Under the pieces are notes generated by a model. The model was not told the DNA's origin. It worked only from the letters and a program-made list of their open reading frames with translations, and ran no database searches. A DNA stretch of 64,000 nt from Kineothrix sp. IPX-CK (GTDB lineage Bacteria > Bacillota > Clostridia > Lachnospirales > Lachnospiraceae): assembly GCF_039134705.1 (NCBI RefSeq), contig NZ_CP146256.1, positions 2,480,001 to 2,544,000 on the forward strand, read 5' to 3'. This document shows positions 44,638 through 53,482 of this stretch, piece by piece (the stretch's first letter is position 1; every line of letters begins with the position of its first letter). The position numbers were made by a program, and so were the translations under genes.

Positions 44638-45459
44638 CTATTTTACTCCTTCCCTATAGTTCATTCCCTGAGTTCCTTTTTGCGAAGTAATGTCCGCATT
44701 ATTTTCACTGGTTGTTTTTTTCTTTTCGGACAGCTTACCGATTACTGATGCTTTATCCAAAAAGCAAGTGAACTTTCCTTTATCTGCCTCTTCTGTTATA
44801 TACCACTTCTTTACTACCCCATCAAACTTGGCACCATTTTCATTCAGATAAGTTACTGTTTCTTGAAATTGCTTTTTCCCTTGAGGAGGGATCTTTAGAT
44901 ATTGCTTATATTTTTTATTATCAATTACCTGCGTTTTATCCACTTGTGGCAGCTCAGCTACTGTAACGACTTCCTTATCACCATTCACATCGAAATGAAA
45001 AGCTTCCAGCGCCCCTGCTGTTATTTCACTTACTTTACCATGTAAGACAAAATCAATATCTACCGCTTTTTGAAAAGACAGTCGAACCTCCTCTTGTTTT
45101 TGACGGATTTGCTCTAATAGAGGCATTATACTCTGTACATCAAGCTGAAGGGCTGTTTGAATATAATTGATTTTTTCAACTTCATTAAGCTGTATTGCCA
45201 TTTTTTCTTTTATTTCGATTATTCTGTCCGAGTTAATGTCCATAATCTGAGGAACTTCAAATTCCTCTTGAATTTTATTTAACAGTGTAACTAATTCTTT
45301 GTATGTTTCCGAATCTTCCAGAGCATTAATCAAATCTCCAGTAACCTCCATTAGCAAATATTGTTGCTTACGATTGAAAGTTCCCTCTTTGATACGCTGT
45401 ATGGCATCATCAACACTTCCTAGAACGTCATTACACCATTTTAATTTAGTACTGTCCAT
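44638..45459 (-). CDS. DUF5710 domain protein
   Basis: 273 residues from MDSTKLKWCNDVLGSVDDAI. The first 170 residues are helical. At ~195-250, QYLKIPPQGKKQFQETVTYL, NENGAKFDGVVKKWYITEEA matches the block in the kinase-like protein at 42380-44098 and the DUF5710 family. Function unknown. ACAGGAGGAA before the ATG supports this start over the longer frame. It is cotranscribed downstream of the surface-protein genes. Confidence 0.65.
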   Translation of the reverse strand: MDSTKLKWCNDVLGSVDDAIQRIKEGTFNRKQQYLLMEVTGDLINALEDSETYKELVTLLNKIQEEFEVPQIMDINSDRIIEIKEKMAIQLNEVEKINYIQTALQLDVQSIMPLLEQIRQKQEEVRLSFQKAVDIDFVLHGKVSEITAGALEAFHFDVNGDKEVVTVAELPQVDKTQVIDNKKYKQYLKIPPQGKKQFQETVTYLNENGAKFDGVVKKWYITEEADKGKFTCFLDKASVIGKLSEKKKTTSENNADITSQKGTQGMNYREGVK

Positions 45460-45503
45460 ACAGATTCCTCCTGTTATTATATTATTAATCAATTTACTCC
45501 ACT

Positions 45504-47711
45504 TTATAATATTATCAGCTCAAATCCCGTTATCGAAAAGGATATTCTGCCGGGGTCATTACCTTGTTCATAGGAAGCGCCATCTACATTTTTAATTGTG
45601 AGCTGTCCGGTTGAAGGGTCATATACTTTTTCCATAGTAAATGGCTTGGGGTCACCTATGTTGCATCCGGCCGTTATGTAATGTTCTGTTTCCGATGCGG
45701 TTATACAAAAATAAAAATTATCTGCTGTAAGGGCGGTATAGTCTGCATACACTGATTTTATATCAAAAATCAGGTTGTTATATTGCTTCCACTTATGGCT
45801 CGTCGTCGAAGACCCTCCATTATCATCATAAGAAAAAGATTGAGAAGTATATGAAGAATCTAAGTGTGTAATTACCGTAGGAACAGCATTTTGCATACCG
45901 TCATTATATCCTTGATTATAAGAAGCCTGGTTATCCGCTCCATTACCAGTGATTAACCGGCCATTTACCCAACTGGTAACACCTGCACTTAAATTATTAG
46001 CGGTAGCCGTAGCCTGCGTCTGACTCTCCAGACTATTAGCGGTTATTTTTCCAGAGCCGGTATGATAGCCTGACGGTATACTATAGCTTTGTCCGCAGTT
46101 TAAAGCGGCATTAACCGCTCCTTGATTCGCCATGCTGCCAGATATGTATTTATTGCCTACATATGCGGTATATCCTGTCAATAAGGATGTAGATACCGCA
46201 TTGGCATTTGTTCCGATGCCTTTTATGTTATCCGTTAACGTATTAAATGTTGCCACTGCATCCGTTGATACTCCCTTGTCAGTGAGCGCGGATGCTAGAG
46301 ATGCCTTACCGCTACTGACAGATGTAAAAACCTGTGTCATTTGGTCATCGAGGCTTTTTAGTTTGTTCTTGATTTCTGTTAGATCTGTTTCATTCGTGTT
46401 CTGCGCTGTCTGCAGACTATTGATAATACTGTAAATATTAGTAATATCCGCATCGGTAATATCCTGATAATCGGACAAATTTTTATTCGTTGTGGTCTGC
46501 TCATTTTGCAGATCAGTAAGAGATGTATTCGTCTCATTTTTATAATCAGACAATTTTTTATCCGTTGACTCCTGCCCCGTAAATAAATCTACTAGAGATT
46601 TATTTGTTGTATCTTTATAGCCAGATAAATTTTTATCTAACACCGTCTGCGAATCCTGCACATTTTTTAATGCCTTATCCGTAGCACTTTTATAATTGCT
46701 CAACTCTTTCTGCAGAGCTGTAAGTAATCCGGATAAGTCATTCACTTTACTAGCTGCATCCTTGGCAATATTCGATAATTCTGTATCTTTTGAACTCATG
46801 GAAGACTGCAGGTTACTAATCTTGTCCAATATGCTCTGATAATCCTTATTTATTTTATCGATTGCTGACAAAGTATCACTAATTTGTACATTTAGGGAAT
46901 CCAAATTGCTTTTTGTAAGATCATCCATCGTAGATTCCAACTGGACAACAACCGTTGCCGTTTCATCAACATTTACATGAAGGGTCCTCAAATCCTCTTC
47001 AATATCGCTGATATCACTTGCGAGTGCCTGGTCTTCTTCGCTTAAATTCTCCTTCACATATTCGAGCCGTTCTTCCAGTTCTCCTATCGATGAAGAAATG
47101 TCAGTAAAGGAAGCACCTAACGCGATATTTTCTTTGATTTTAGTTAGGTCACTTTGAAGCTGCTCAATGGATTCATTCATCTTGTCAAGTTGTGCCATGA
47201 TGTTTTTTATTATGATGGTGCTTACACCACCAGTCATTGTATTGACATCCTCTTCCTTTGATTCTGCTGTATCGCCAATAGTAACGGCAATATTATTACG
47301 GATGCTCTCTTCAAGAGCTTTGATTTGCTCATCGGTTAGAGAATCAATATTACTGCCAAGCAGGGCATTGTAATTATCTACCGCATACTGAGCAATCTCA
47401 TCTATCTGACCTTCATTTAATAATACAATTTCCCCTGCAGCTATTTTTTCGGCGAGTAACGTCTTTAAATCTTCGGATTCTCCTACCTCGCTGACGAAAC
47501 CATCGGAAACGACATATTCCACAAGATAATCTTTTACCTCATCGGCAATTGCTTGCCGTTCTTCAAGAGAATAACTTCCAGTTTCCACTGTCATTTGATC
47601 TGGCCATACATAATATAAGATACTGCCGCCCAGGGCTGCTAACACTGCAATTCCAGCAGCAATATTTTTACCACTTTTTAAGAAACCAGGTATTTTTATG
47701 CTCTTCATCAT
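45504..47711 (-). CDS. Membrane-anchored long coiled-coil surface protein
   Basis: 735 residues. A short cytoplasmic start, one membrane helix (IAAGIAVLAALGGSILYYVW, ~15-34) and a long extracellular part. Residues ~185-330 are heptad-rich. Residues ~340-450 carry repeats of about 28-30 residues of the form K[N/D]LS[G/D]YKDxT[N/D]xSLxDLxxxQxxT. From ~490 on, a beta-rich fibre-like domain occurs (YVGNKYISGSMANQGAVNAA; NGRLITGNGADNQASYNQGY), resembling phage tail-fibre tips. It is probably an elongated adhesin that promotes contact between mating cells. Confidence 0.7.
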   Translation of the reverse strand: MMKSIKIPGFLKSGKNIAAGIAVLAALGGSILYYVWPDQMTVETGSYSLEERQAIADEVKDYLVEYVVSDGFVSEVGESEDLKTLLAEKIAAGEIVLLNEGQIDEIAQYAVDNYNALLGSNIDSLTDEQIKALEESIRNNIAVTIGDTAESKEEDVNTMTGGVSTIIIKNIMAQLDKMNESIEQLQSDLTKIKENIALGASFTDISSSIGELEERLEYVKENLSEEDQALASDISDIEEDLRTLHVNVDETATVVVQLESTMDDLTKSNLDSLNVQISDTLSAIDKINKDYQSILDKISNLQSSMSSKDTELSNIAKDAASKVNDLSGLLTALQKELSNYKSATDKALKNVQDSQTVLDKNLSGYKDTTNKSLVDLFTGQESTDKKLSDYKNETNTSLTDLQNEQTTTNKNLSDYQDITDADITNIYSIINSLQTAQNTNETDLTEIKNKLKSLDDQMTQVFTSVSSGKASLASALTDKGVSTDAVATFNTLTDNIKGIGTNANAVSTSLLTGYTAYVGNKYISGSMANQGAVNAALNCGQSYSIPSGYHTGSGKITANSLESQTQATATANNLSAGVTSWVNGRLITGNGADNQASYNQGYNDGMQNAVPTVITHLDSSYTSQSFSYDDNGGSSTTSHKWKQYNNLIFDIKSVYADYTALTADNFYFCITASETEHYITAGCNIGDPKPFTMEKVYDPSTGQLTIKNVDGASYEQGNDPGRISFSITGFELIIL

Positions 47712-48769
47712 TCATCCTCCTCCAAGTTAGTGTTTGTTTCATCATTATCAGCAGTTGCAATTTCTGTTTCAAAGTCCTCAATCCTTTTATTTAAAAATAT
47801 CTCATCTTCCTCCGTTAAGGAATTTTTTACTGAAAGGTCTACAATTTCTCCTTCCATCGCTTCATCGGTAATTTTCCTTAGCAACCTGTTTTTTGCTTCC
47901 TCTTCTTCAAAGACAATCTCATCTCCTTCCGACTCCTCTTCTGTCTCAAATTCATCAATATCCATTGCATCAGCCAGATCCATTTCTTCCGCTTTTTTGG
48001 GCTTGTAGATTTTCAGATAGTAATAAACGCCGCCAACAATTACTACAACAAGAATAATAATTGGCAGATCGCTCTTTTTGTCCTGCGTTTCCTTCTTTGA
48101 CTCTGCTTCCTGCACTTCCGTATTTGACACTGTTTCCGTATTCTCATCCGCTGAACTGCCAAATAATGTCTCTTTGGTCTTCTTAGCATCTGCTCCCTCT
48201 GTTAATGCTAATAAATCCTCTTCTGTTACCTGATTGAGCAGATACACATTGTCCTGCGAACGAGTATTATCGATTACCATGTAAAATACGTTTTCATTTT
48301 TAGTGGTTATGGTATAAAATATTTTCTCTGCGGAGCTGCTTCCATCTGTTATGGTTGTCTCACCAACTGTTCCACCTCCCTTTTCCGCGGCTTCGCCAAC
48401 TGTTTTTCCGGCGCTTGCCGTGGCTACTGCCGTATCCGTACCGTCTTGTCCTATGGTTACCTCTATTCCCACTTTTTCTATTGGTGCCGAAACCACCTGA
48501 CTGGATATATTTCCGGCAGCATCTTTTACATACACAACATGGCTGCTCCCGGATTCTACAACAAATTCATTAGATGATCCGAATGCGTTCGGGTCATCCG
48601 AATCAATCGCATACATCAAACTGCCCGATTCATCATCCGATGCTCCTACTGTAATAGTCGTTAAATTATTATTAGCTTCTGCGACCTCAGCCGCTTCCGC
48701 TTGTAAAGAAAATAAATAAGTACCTAACAGCATCACGCTGCATATCATGAATATTTTTATACTCTTCAT
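47708..48769 (-). CDS. Secreted, membrane-anchored surface protein
   Basis: 353 residues. Signal peptide MKSIKIFMICSVMLLGTYLF, ending near SLQAEAAEVAEA. An extracellular Ig/fibronectin-like part follows (SSHVVYVKDAAGNISSQVVS) and a stretch resembling a DUF4366-type domain (YTITTKNENVFYMVIDNTRS). A membrane helix (LPIIILVVVIVGGVYYYLKI, ~234-253) leads to a long acidic cytoplasmic tail of ~100 residues. DUF4366 proteins are common in Clostridial conjugation modules. It overlaps the coiled-coil gene by four bases. Confidence 0.7.
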   Translation of the reverse strand: MKSIKIFMICSVMLLGTYLFSLQAEAAEVAEANNNLTTITVGASDDESGSLMYAIDSDDPNAFGSSNEFVVESGSSHVVYVKDAAGNISSQVVSAPIEKVGIEVTIGQDGTDTAVATASAGKTVGEAAEKGGGTVGETTITDGSSSAEKIFYTITTKNENVFYMVIDNTRSQDNVYLLNQVTEEDLLALTEGADAKKTKETLFGSSADENTETVSNTEVQEAESKKETQDKKSDLPIIILVVVIVGGVYYYLKIYKPKKAEEMDLADAMDIDEFETEEESEGDEIVFEEEEAKNRLLRKITDEAMEGEIVDLSVKNSLTEEDEIFLNKRIEDFETEIATADNDETNTNLEEDE

Positions 48770-48784
48770 ACTGTCCTTTCCTAT

Positions 48785-50236
48785 CTATGGGGTTTTCAGT
48801 TTATTGATCTGTTCCTGTAGATTGTCAATTTGCTCCTGCAATCCTGTAATAGCCGATAAGTCTTTGTATATGCTCCATGTATAATAGGATGAATCATTAG
48901 GAGCAGCGGTTTCCGTTGTGCTACAGATACCTATATAAGTACTTGTTTCTGTAGGCAGCTCAGTCATGTTACTTCCGTCCGGATGATCCGAGTAACGTAT
49001 ATAGAGCTGGCTGCTGCTCCCCTTGTACTGACTCCATCTATAGCTACTTGCAGATGAGGGGGCGTAGGAAGAGGTCCCGGTATACACCCCGATGTATTTA
49101 CTGCTGTCAGTAGGCGCATCAGACATATTTGCTCCAGTTGCATTTTCCGCATATTTAACGTGCATATAATAACTGGTGCCATCCTTTCCGTTTGCTCCCG
49201 CGGTTCCTGTAGCTCCCGCAGCTCCCTTTTCGCCTTTTTCTCCTTTTTCACCTTTCACCGCACTATTTATGCTTGTACTTCCTAAACTACTTCCGAGCGT
49301 ATTAGTACCAGACGTTATTCCAGAGATAGGCGTTGTAGTATAACTCACGCTATTACTCCCCGTTGTACTGGCCAGGCCCACTGAATCGGTATCTTTTACA
49401 GTAGCACCGTTAACGGTAACACTTACCCGGTCTTCCAATGTTCCGTTATTGACTGCACTCTCCTCTAATTTCTGTTTCTTCGGTTCCACACTCAAAATAA
49501 CGGGAGGAGTTGCGTCCACATTGGTAACGACAATCTCCTTTTCGCTTTCATTCCCGGCAGCATCTTTTACTTTTACTTTCCATGTGCCGTTTTGATTAAT
49601 TTCATATTCAGACGCATCCACCCACCCGCTTTCCATGCTGTATTCTTCGCAAAGATAACAGTATTTCATAGCGGTTTTATCACTGGCAGTAACAATTATT
49701 TTGTTTTCCTGATACCATCCATCTTCCTGATTGCTGAGTGTGAGCGATTCTATGACAGGAGCTTTTTGATCCACGAGGATGATTTCTACATCTGTTGTTC
49801 CAATGTTCCCAACTTCATCCTTAACAAAAACAGTCCACGTTTCATTTTCTTTTGTCTGTATCACCTTTTTACTGCTCTTGTTAAAATCCTTCTCTTCCGG
49901 CTCCTGCCCGGAAGGCAGCATGGCATATGAAAGCTTTGTTAAAGGCGTATAATTATCAGCCGCTGTAATATTGGCAGTTATCGAAGTTTCTTCTATCTCT
50001 TCACGGCTGACAGGGTAATCACTCAATGACACCGTAACTTCCGGAGGAAGGCTGTCTGTTCCTTCAATAACAGCCTCCGCATCCTTTCCCGGTTCCGTAC
50101 CGCGATACCGGAGCAAAGTTTTATTCTCGCCGGCAGTAACCAGATGATATTCTTTTTCTATGGTAGTAGTCTTTATCGTTTCCACTGTGATTTCTCCATT
50201 TTTTTCAGTATCACTGGAGACATCCTTGGAGCACAA
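48785..50236 (-). CDS. Collagen-like/Ig-like surface protein, 3' part (frameshifted)
   Basis: About 480 residues. Ig-like repeats (WTVFVKDEVGNIGTTDVEII; WKVKVKDAAGNESEKEIVVT) are followed by a Thr/Ser-rich stalk, a short collagen-like block (GEKGEKGEKGAAGATGTAGA), tandem ~40-residue repeats ending YRWSQYKG or YYTWSIYKD, and a C-terminal trimerising coil (ITGLQEQIDNLQEQINKLKT). It has no signal of its own. Its frame continues that of the gene upstream if one base is gained in the A7 tract at 50235-50241. It would be an extended trimeric adhesin. Confidence 0.7.
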   Translation of the reverse strand: MCSKDVSSDTEKNGEITVETIKTTTIEKEYHLVTAGENKTLLRYRGTEPGKDAEAVIEGTDSLPPEVTVSLSDYPVSREEIEETSITANITAADNYTPLTKLSYAMLPSGQEPEEKDFNKSSKKVIQTKENETWTVFVKDEVGNIGTTDVEIILVDQKAPVIESLTLSNQEDGWYQENKIIVTASDKTAMKYCYLCEEYSMESGWVDASEYEINQNGTWKVKVKDAAGNESEKEIVVTNVDATPPVILSVEPKKQKLEESAVNNGTLEDRVSVTVNGATVKDTDSVGLASTTGSNSVSYTTTPISGITSGTNTLGSSLGSTSINSAVKGEKGEKGEKGAAGATGTAGANGKDGTSYYMHVKYAENATGANMSDAPTDSSKYIGVYTGTSSYAPSSASSYRWSQYKGSSSQLYIRYSDHPDGSNMTELPTETSTYIGICSTTETAAPNDSSYYTWSIYKDLSAITGLQEQIDNLQEQINKLKTP

Positions 50237-50970
50237 AAAAACAGGCTGCTAAGGCCCGTTATTGTTGACGTACTATCATCATTTTTAGTTATTACCACCG
50301 GAATATCTTGTGTGCTGATATAAGTACCAGCTTCCGCGTGATACGTATCAATGCTTATATTTTTTATATCCGAGGCTGTAAAGGGAAGAACATTAAAAGA
50401 TGCTTGATAAATGCTTTCCTCCTCTTTGTCCGGAAGGGACACTTGGCATCTGGCTAATAATCCGTCATTCTCATCTCCTTTAATTATTAGCGTACTGATA
50501 CTACGGTTAAATTCATCCGTATCTCCGGTCAAATGAATATCTGGATTATCGCTGGCAGATTTCCAGTCTTTTTCTGACTCATTGTAATATTCCCAAATAT
50601 ATTCTACTGCATCAGGAAAATAACATTTTATTTCCCCTTCCTGTCCCGGGAGAACATAAATATCTTTCGGGATTACCGGTTCGGTAATGATCGGCTCCAA
50701 ACTCTCTGGCTCTGGAAGCTCTGCTTCCGGAAGCAAAGTTTTTTGATTATCCTTACCTTCAGTTTCAGCATTAGGAACTTCATCCGGAACTTTAACTTCA
50801 TTTACAATTTCCTCTTGTTCCCCGGCAGAATCAACCTCTGGCAAAGAAGCGCTTACCTCATCCACACTTTTCGTAAAATTCTTTTTATAAGCATCATACC
50901 CCACACTTCCCAGTAATGCGATACAGATGATACCGGCAAAAACAATAAACCATTTTCGCTTACGTTTCAT
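50173..50970 (-). CDS. Surface protein 5' part with membrane anchor (frameshifted)
   Basis: 265 residues from MKRKRKWFIVFAGIICIALL, an N-terminal anchor helix, then Glu/Pro-rich stalk and an Ig-like domain (WEYYNESEKDWKSASDNPDI; LLARCQVSLPDKEEESIYQA). In its last 20 codons the frame diverges from the Ig-like continuation; the other frame reads CSKDVSSDTEKNGEITVETI. A T7 homopolymer on the coding strand (50235-50241) is the likely slip site. The start follows AAAGGAG and overlaps the upstream gene by 11 bases. The two parts together would encode ~740 residues. Confidence 0.7.
   Translation of the reverse strand: MKRKRKWFIVFAGIICIALLGSVGYDAYKKNFTKSVDEVSASLPEVDSAGEQEEIVNEVKVPDEVPNAETEGKDNQKTLLPEAELPEPESLEPIITEPVIPKDIYVLPGQEGEIKCYFPDAVEYIWEYYNESEKDWKSASDNPDIHLTGDTDEFNRSISTLIIKGDENDGLLARCQVSLPDKEEESIYQASFNVLPFTASDIKNISIDTYHAEAGTYISTQDIPVVITKNDDSTSTITGLSSLFFCAPRMSPVILKKMEKSQWKR
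50235..50241 (-). other. Homopolymer T7 at the frame switch
   Basis: Seven identical bases where the coat-like adhesin frame shifts. One extra T restores a continuous frame (LFFLCSKDV). Candidates: phase-variable tract, programmed or transcriptional slippage, or a sequence error. Confidence 0.6.
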
Positions 50971-51241
50971 TTGTTGTTTGATCTCCTTTCTGTCTGTCAA
51001 CAAGCTTTAATGCTTCAATGATTGTTTTTTGTGATGAGATTAATTCCATGAATTTATCAAATTCTTCTCCACTCAAATTCTGACGATTAATCCGCTTCTG
51101 GATATCAAGACCTCTTGCTATTTCCCATTGTTCCTTATAGTCAGAGGCTTTTTTCTTGTGATTTTCATATAATAACTTATGCTTTTCCGCTGCCTCCATT
51201 TCTTTTTCATACAGCTTTTCAATTCTTTCAATATTCTGCAT
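50960..51241 (-). CDS. Small coiled-coil conjugation-module protein
   Basis: 93 residues, MQNIERIEKLYEKEMEAAEK, HKLLYENHKKKASDYKEQWE, IARGLDIQKRINRQNLSGEE. Almost entirely helical and charged; resembles DUF4315-type small proteins found in this position in Clostridial ICEs. Start chosen at the second ATG because AGAGGAGG directly abuts the first. A 28-bp palindrome lies 18 bases upstream. Confidence 0.65.
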   Translation of the reverse strand: MQNIERIEKLYEKEMEAAEKHKLLYENHKKKASDYKEQWEIARGLDIQKRINRQNLSGEEFDKFMELISSQKTIIEALKLVDRQKGDQTTNET

Positions 51242-51259
51242 TAACATCCTCCTCTTTAC

Positions 51260-51287
51260 TTAAAATATTCGATATCGAATATTTTAA
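51260..51287. promoter_or_regulatory. Element-wide palindrome, site 2
   Basis: Core AATATTCGATATCGAATATT at 51264-51283, perfect over 28 bases, between the M23 gene stop and the coiled-coil gene start. Confidence 0.85.
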
Positions 51288-51293
51288 CTTGTC

Positions 51294-53435
51294 TTATTTA
51301 TTCTCAATGACTACCGAGCTGCTGGGAATCATAAAAGTGGGATCTATGGGATTATCATTCGCATCCCTTACTTCAAGATGTAAGTGTGCTCCAGTGCTCC
51401 TCCCCGTATTTCCTGTTTCTCCCAGGAATTGTCCCCGCAGAACGGTATCTCCCGCTGTCACTTCTCTGGATGAAAGGTGCATATATTTAATGCTCCATCC
51501 GTTATCCATTGTGACAATGATATAATTTCCGGCCGTATCGCTGTAAGCCGATGTTGTTACCGTTCCCGCACAAGAAGAATATAAAGACGTCCCTTCGGGA
51601 ACTGCTATATCAATTCCGGTATGAAAGGAACGTTCACCTGTTACCGGATGTATACGTTCGCCAAACTTACTGCTGATCAGGGAACCCCAATCATCGGGCA
51701 GACAGTTTGCGTATACCTGCTGTCCGCCGCTGGAAAGCATATACGTGTCAAAGGATTCCTTCTGGTCAGTATCTAAGCGTTCATTGATAATATCTTCCAA
51801 GGGCTTGACTTCAAGCGTTATGTAACAGATTCTGGCCATAAAAGTTTCCATTACCGGATTTCCTTCGGAATCATAGATGATTTCTCCGTATTCATCCCGC
51901 ATGGCACGCTCCCTCGGTTCCTCTTTTATTTCTATGGTGAGGGTATACATTTCCTCAAATATGGAATCTATCTCTTCCTGGCATTTTTCCAAATCAAACT
52001 CTACATATTTTGCAGCCAGATAACTAATAAGCTCAATCGGATTATGATTGATATCACCTAAATTATAGATATATTCGTAGCAATCGGGATATTCTTCTGT
52101 CTCAATTTTGCTGATTCTCTCTTCCAAATCTGTTTCCAGCTTTTTCATATATGCGGTACAGTCCGATATTTGATCGTATCCCGCCTGATAGGTGCTTTTA
52201 ATAATGGCTTCACCGCCCATTCCGATTGCAAGAAAGGCAAGAATAAAGATTCCTATTATGAGTGAAAAAATAATAATTATAATCGTCAAAAGAGAACTGG
52301 CTAGAGTAAAGAAGGTTTTTACGGCTTTTACCAGCCTTACAATAGCATCTTTAGCTCGGGTAAATAAGTTGCGGTGTCTGAGAACTCGTTGTCCTCCCTG
52401 TTCCATGCTCTTTTGTATAGCTGCTTTCTTGTATTTTTTCTTCTGAAGCTGCTTTTGAAGTTGCTTCTGCTCCTTAGGCAGTCCTTTATATTCGATTTCA
52501 TCACGCCTAAGTCTATAATAGCTTGCTTTACTATTAGCGCGGTCAAGCTTTGCATAAGGATTTCTATATTTTTCTATAATTTTTTGAGACTTCTTAAGCT
52601 GTCTTTTCCCTTTATGCCATGCACTTTTTACATTATCCAATTCTGATTCATGAACCTCATCACGGTTATCCCTTCGGATTTGTGACCAACTACGCCATCC
52701 TGCACTTTTAGTTGTCTCATGTAGGGCCTGCCTTTTAAAACGCTTATTAGTTTTTATAGAATTATATTGCTTTTTTGAATATCTCTCTTTGCTAAACTTA
52801 AGCCTTCCTTCAATTTTAATTTCATCTTTTTCATTTATACTATATACTTTTTCAAACTTGAGCCGATATTGCCCCGGAAGCTTTTTTTTCCGTTTTTCTA
52901 CCTTAGCATCAGCTTTAAATATTTTCTTATCATATTTTTCAAGCTTTTTCGCATATTTATTTTTAAATGGTTCTTCCTCTGTTACTCCAATCTGCTTTAC
53001 ATCACGGATAAATTTATAATTAGAATCTTTATCATTGACATTTTCCTCAGATTGACTAGAAGATTTTCCTTTTTGCCGATTGAACTTCCTCTCATTTGTA
53101 TTTTGATCTTCAGATTCCGTCTTCTTTCCATCCTTGGTTTTCTGATGCGTTTCTGTTCTTTCTTGTTCATAGGAGCTTTTATACGTTGAATCGCTTTCAG
53201 AAGTATCTTCCTCCGGCTCCTCCGAACCAGAGGAAGAATATTGCTTTCTAAAATCATGAAAATCCGCAGTCACATTGATTGCTTTTTCTGCACCCTTTAA
53301 AGCGTTATATTCAAAATCCGCTTTTTTAGAGCTGACATTTTCCTGCTCGCCGGTTACAAGATTTTCCTGCACAAGTCCATCCCTGGACATCTTTTGTACA
53401 ATCTTATCCTGAGCATTTATTTCATAATCCGGCAT
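51294..53435 (-). CDS. Conjugation M23 peptidase with membrane anchor (VirB1-like role)
   Basis: 713 residues. The first ~370 are highly charged and partly disordered (CD1108-like, Lys/Glu-rich). A membrane helix follows at ~378-400 (LASSLLTIIIIIFSLIIGIF), then an extracellular helical region, and a C-terminal M23 lysostaphin-type endopeptidase: GERIHPVTGERSFHTGIDIA (H and D ligands) and GRSTGAHLHLEVRD (HxH). It cuts peptidoglycan cross-bridges so the secretion channel can pass the wall. A long charged cytoplasmic region suggests docking to the channel's inner side. Site 3 lies 26 bases upstream of its start. Confidence 0.85.
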   Translation of the reverse strand: MPDYEINAQDKIVQKMSRDGLVQENLVTGEQENVSSKKADFEYNALKGAEKAINVTADFHDFRKQYSSSGSEEPEEDTSESDSTYKSSYEQERTETHQKTKDGKKTESEDQNTNERKFNRQKGKSSSQSEENVNDKDSNYKFIRDVKQIGVTEEEPFKNKYAKKLEKYDKKIFKADAKVEKRKKKLPGQYRLKFEKVYSINEKDEIKIEGRLKFSKERYSKKQYNSIKTNKRFKRQALHETTKSAGWRSWSQIRRDNRDEVHESELDNVKSAWHKGKRQLKKSQKIIEKYRNPYAKLDRANSKASYYRLRRDEIEYKGLPKEQKQLQKQLQKKKYKKAAIQKSMEQGGQRVLRHRNLFTRAKDAIVRLVKAVKTFFTLASSLLTIIIIIFSLIIGIFILAFLAIGMGGEAIIKSTYQAGYDQISDCTAYMKKLETDLEERISKIETEEYPDCYEYIYNLGDINHNPIELISYLAAKYVEFDLEKCQEEIDSIFEEMYTLTIEIKEEPRERAMRDEYGEIIYDSEGNPVMETFMARICYITLEVKPLEDIINERLDTDQKESFDTYMLSSGGQQVYANCLPDDWGSLISSKFGERIHPVTGERSFHTGIDIAVPEGTSLYSSCAGTVTTSAYSDTAGNYIIVTMDNGWSIKYMHLSSREVTAGDTVLRGQFLGETGNTGRSTGAHLHLEVRDANDNPIDPTFMIPSSSVVIENK

Positions 53436-53460
53436 TATCTTCCTCCTCTTTATTTCTCCT

Positions 53461-53482
53461 AAATATTCGATATCGAATATTT
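53461..53482. promoter_or_regulatory. Element-wide palindrome, site 3
   Basis: Core at 53462-53481, perfect over 22 bases. It abuts the VirB4 stop codon and precedes the M23 gene. Confidence 0.85.
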
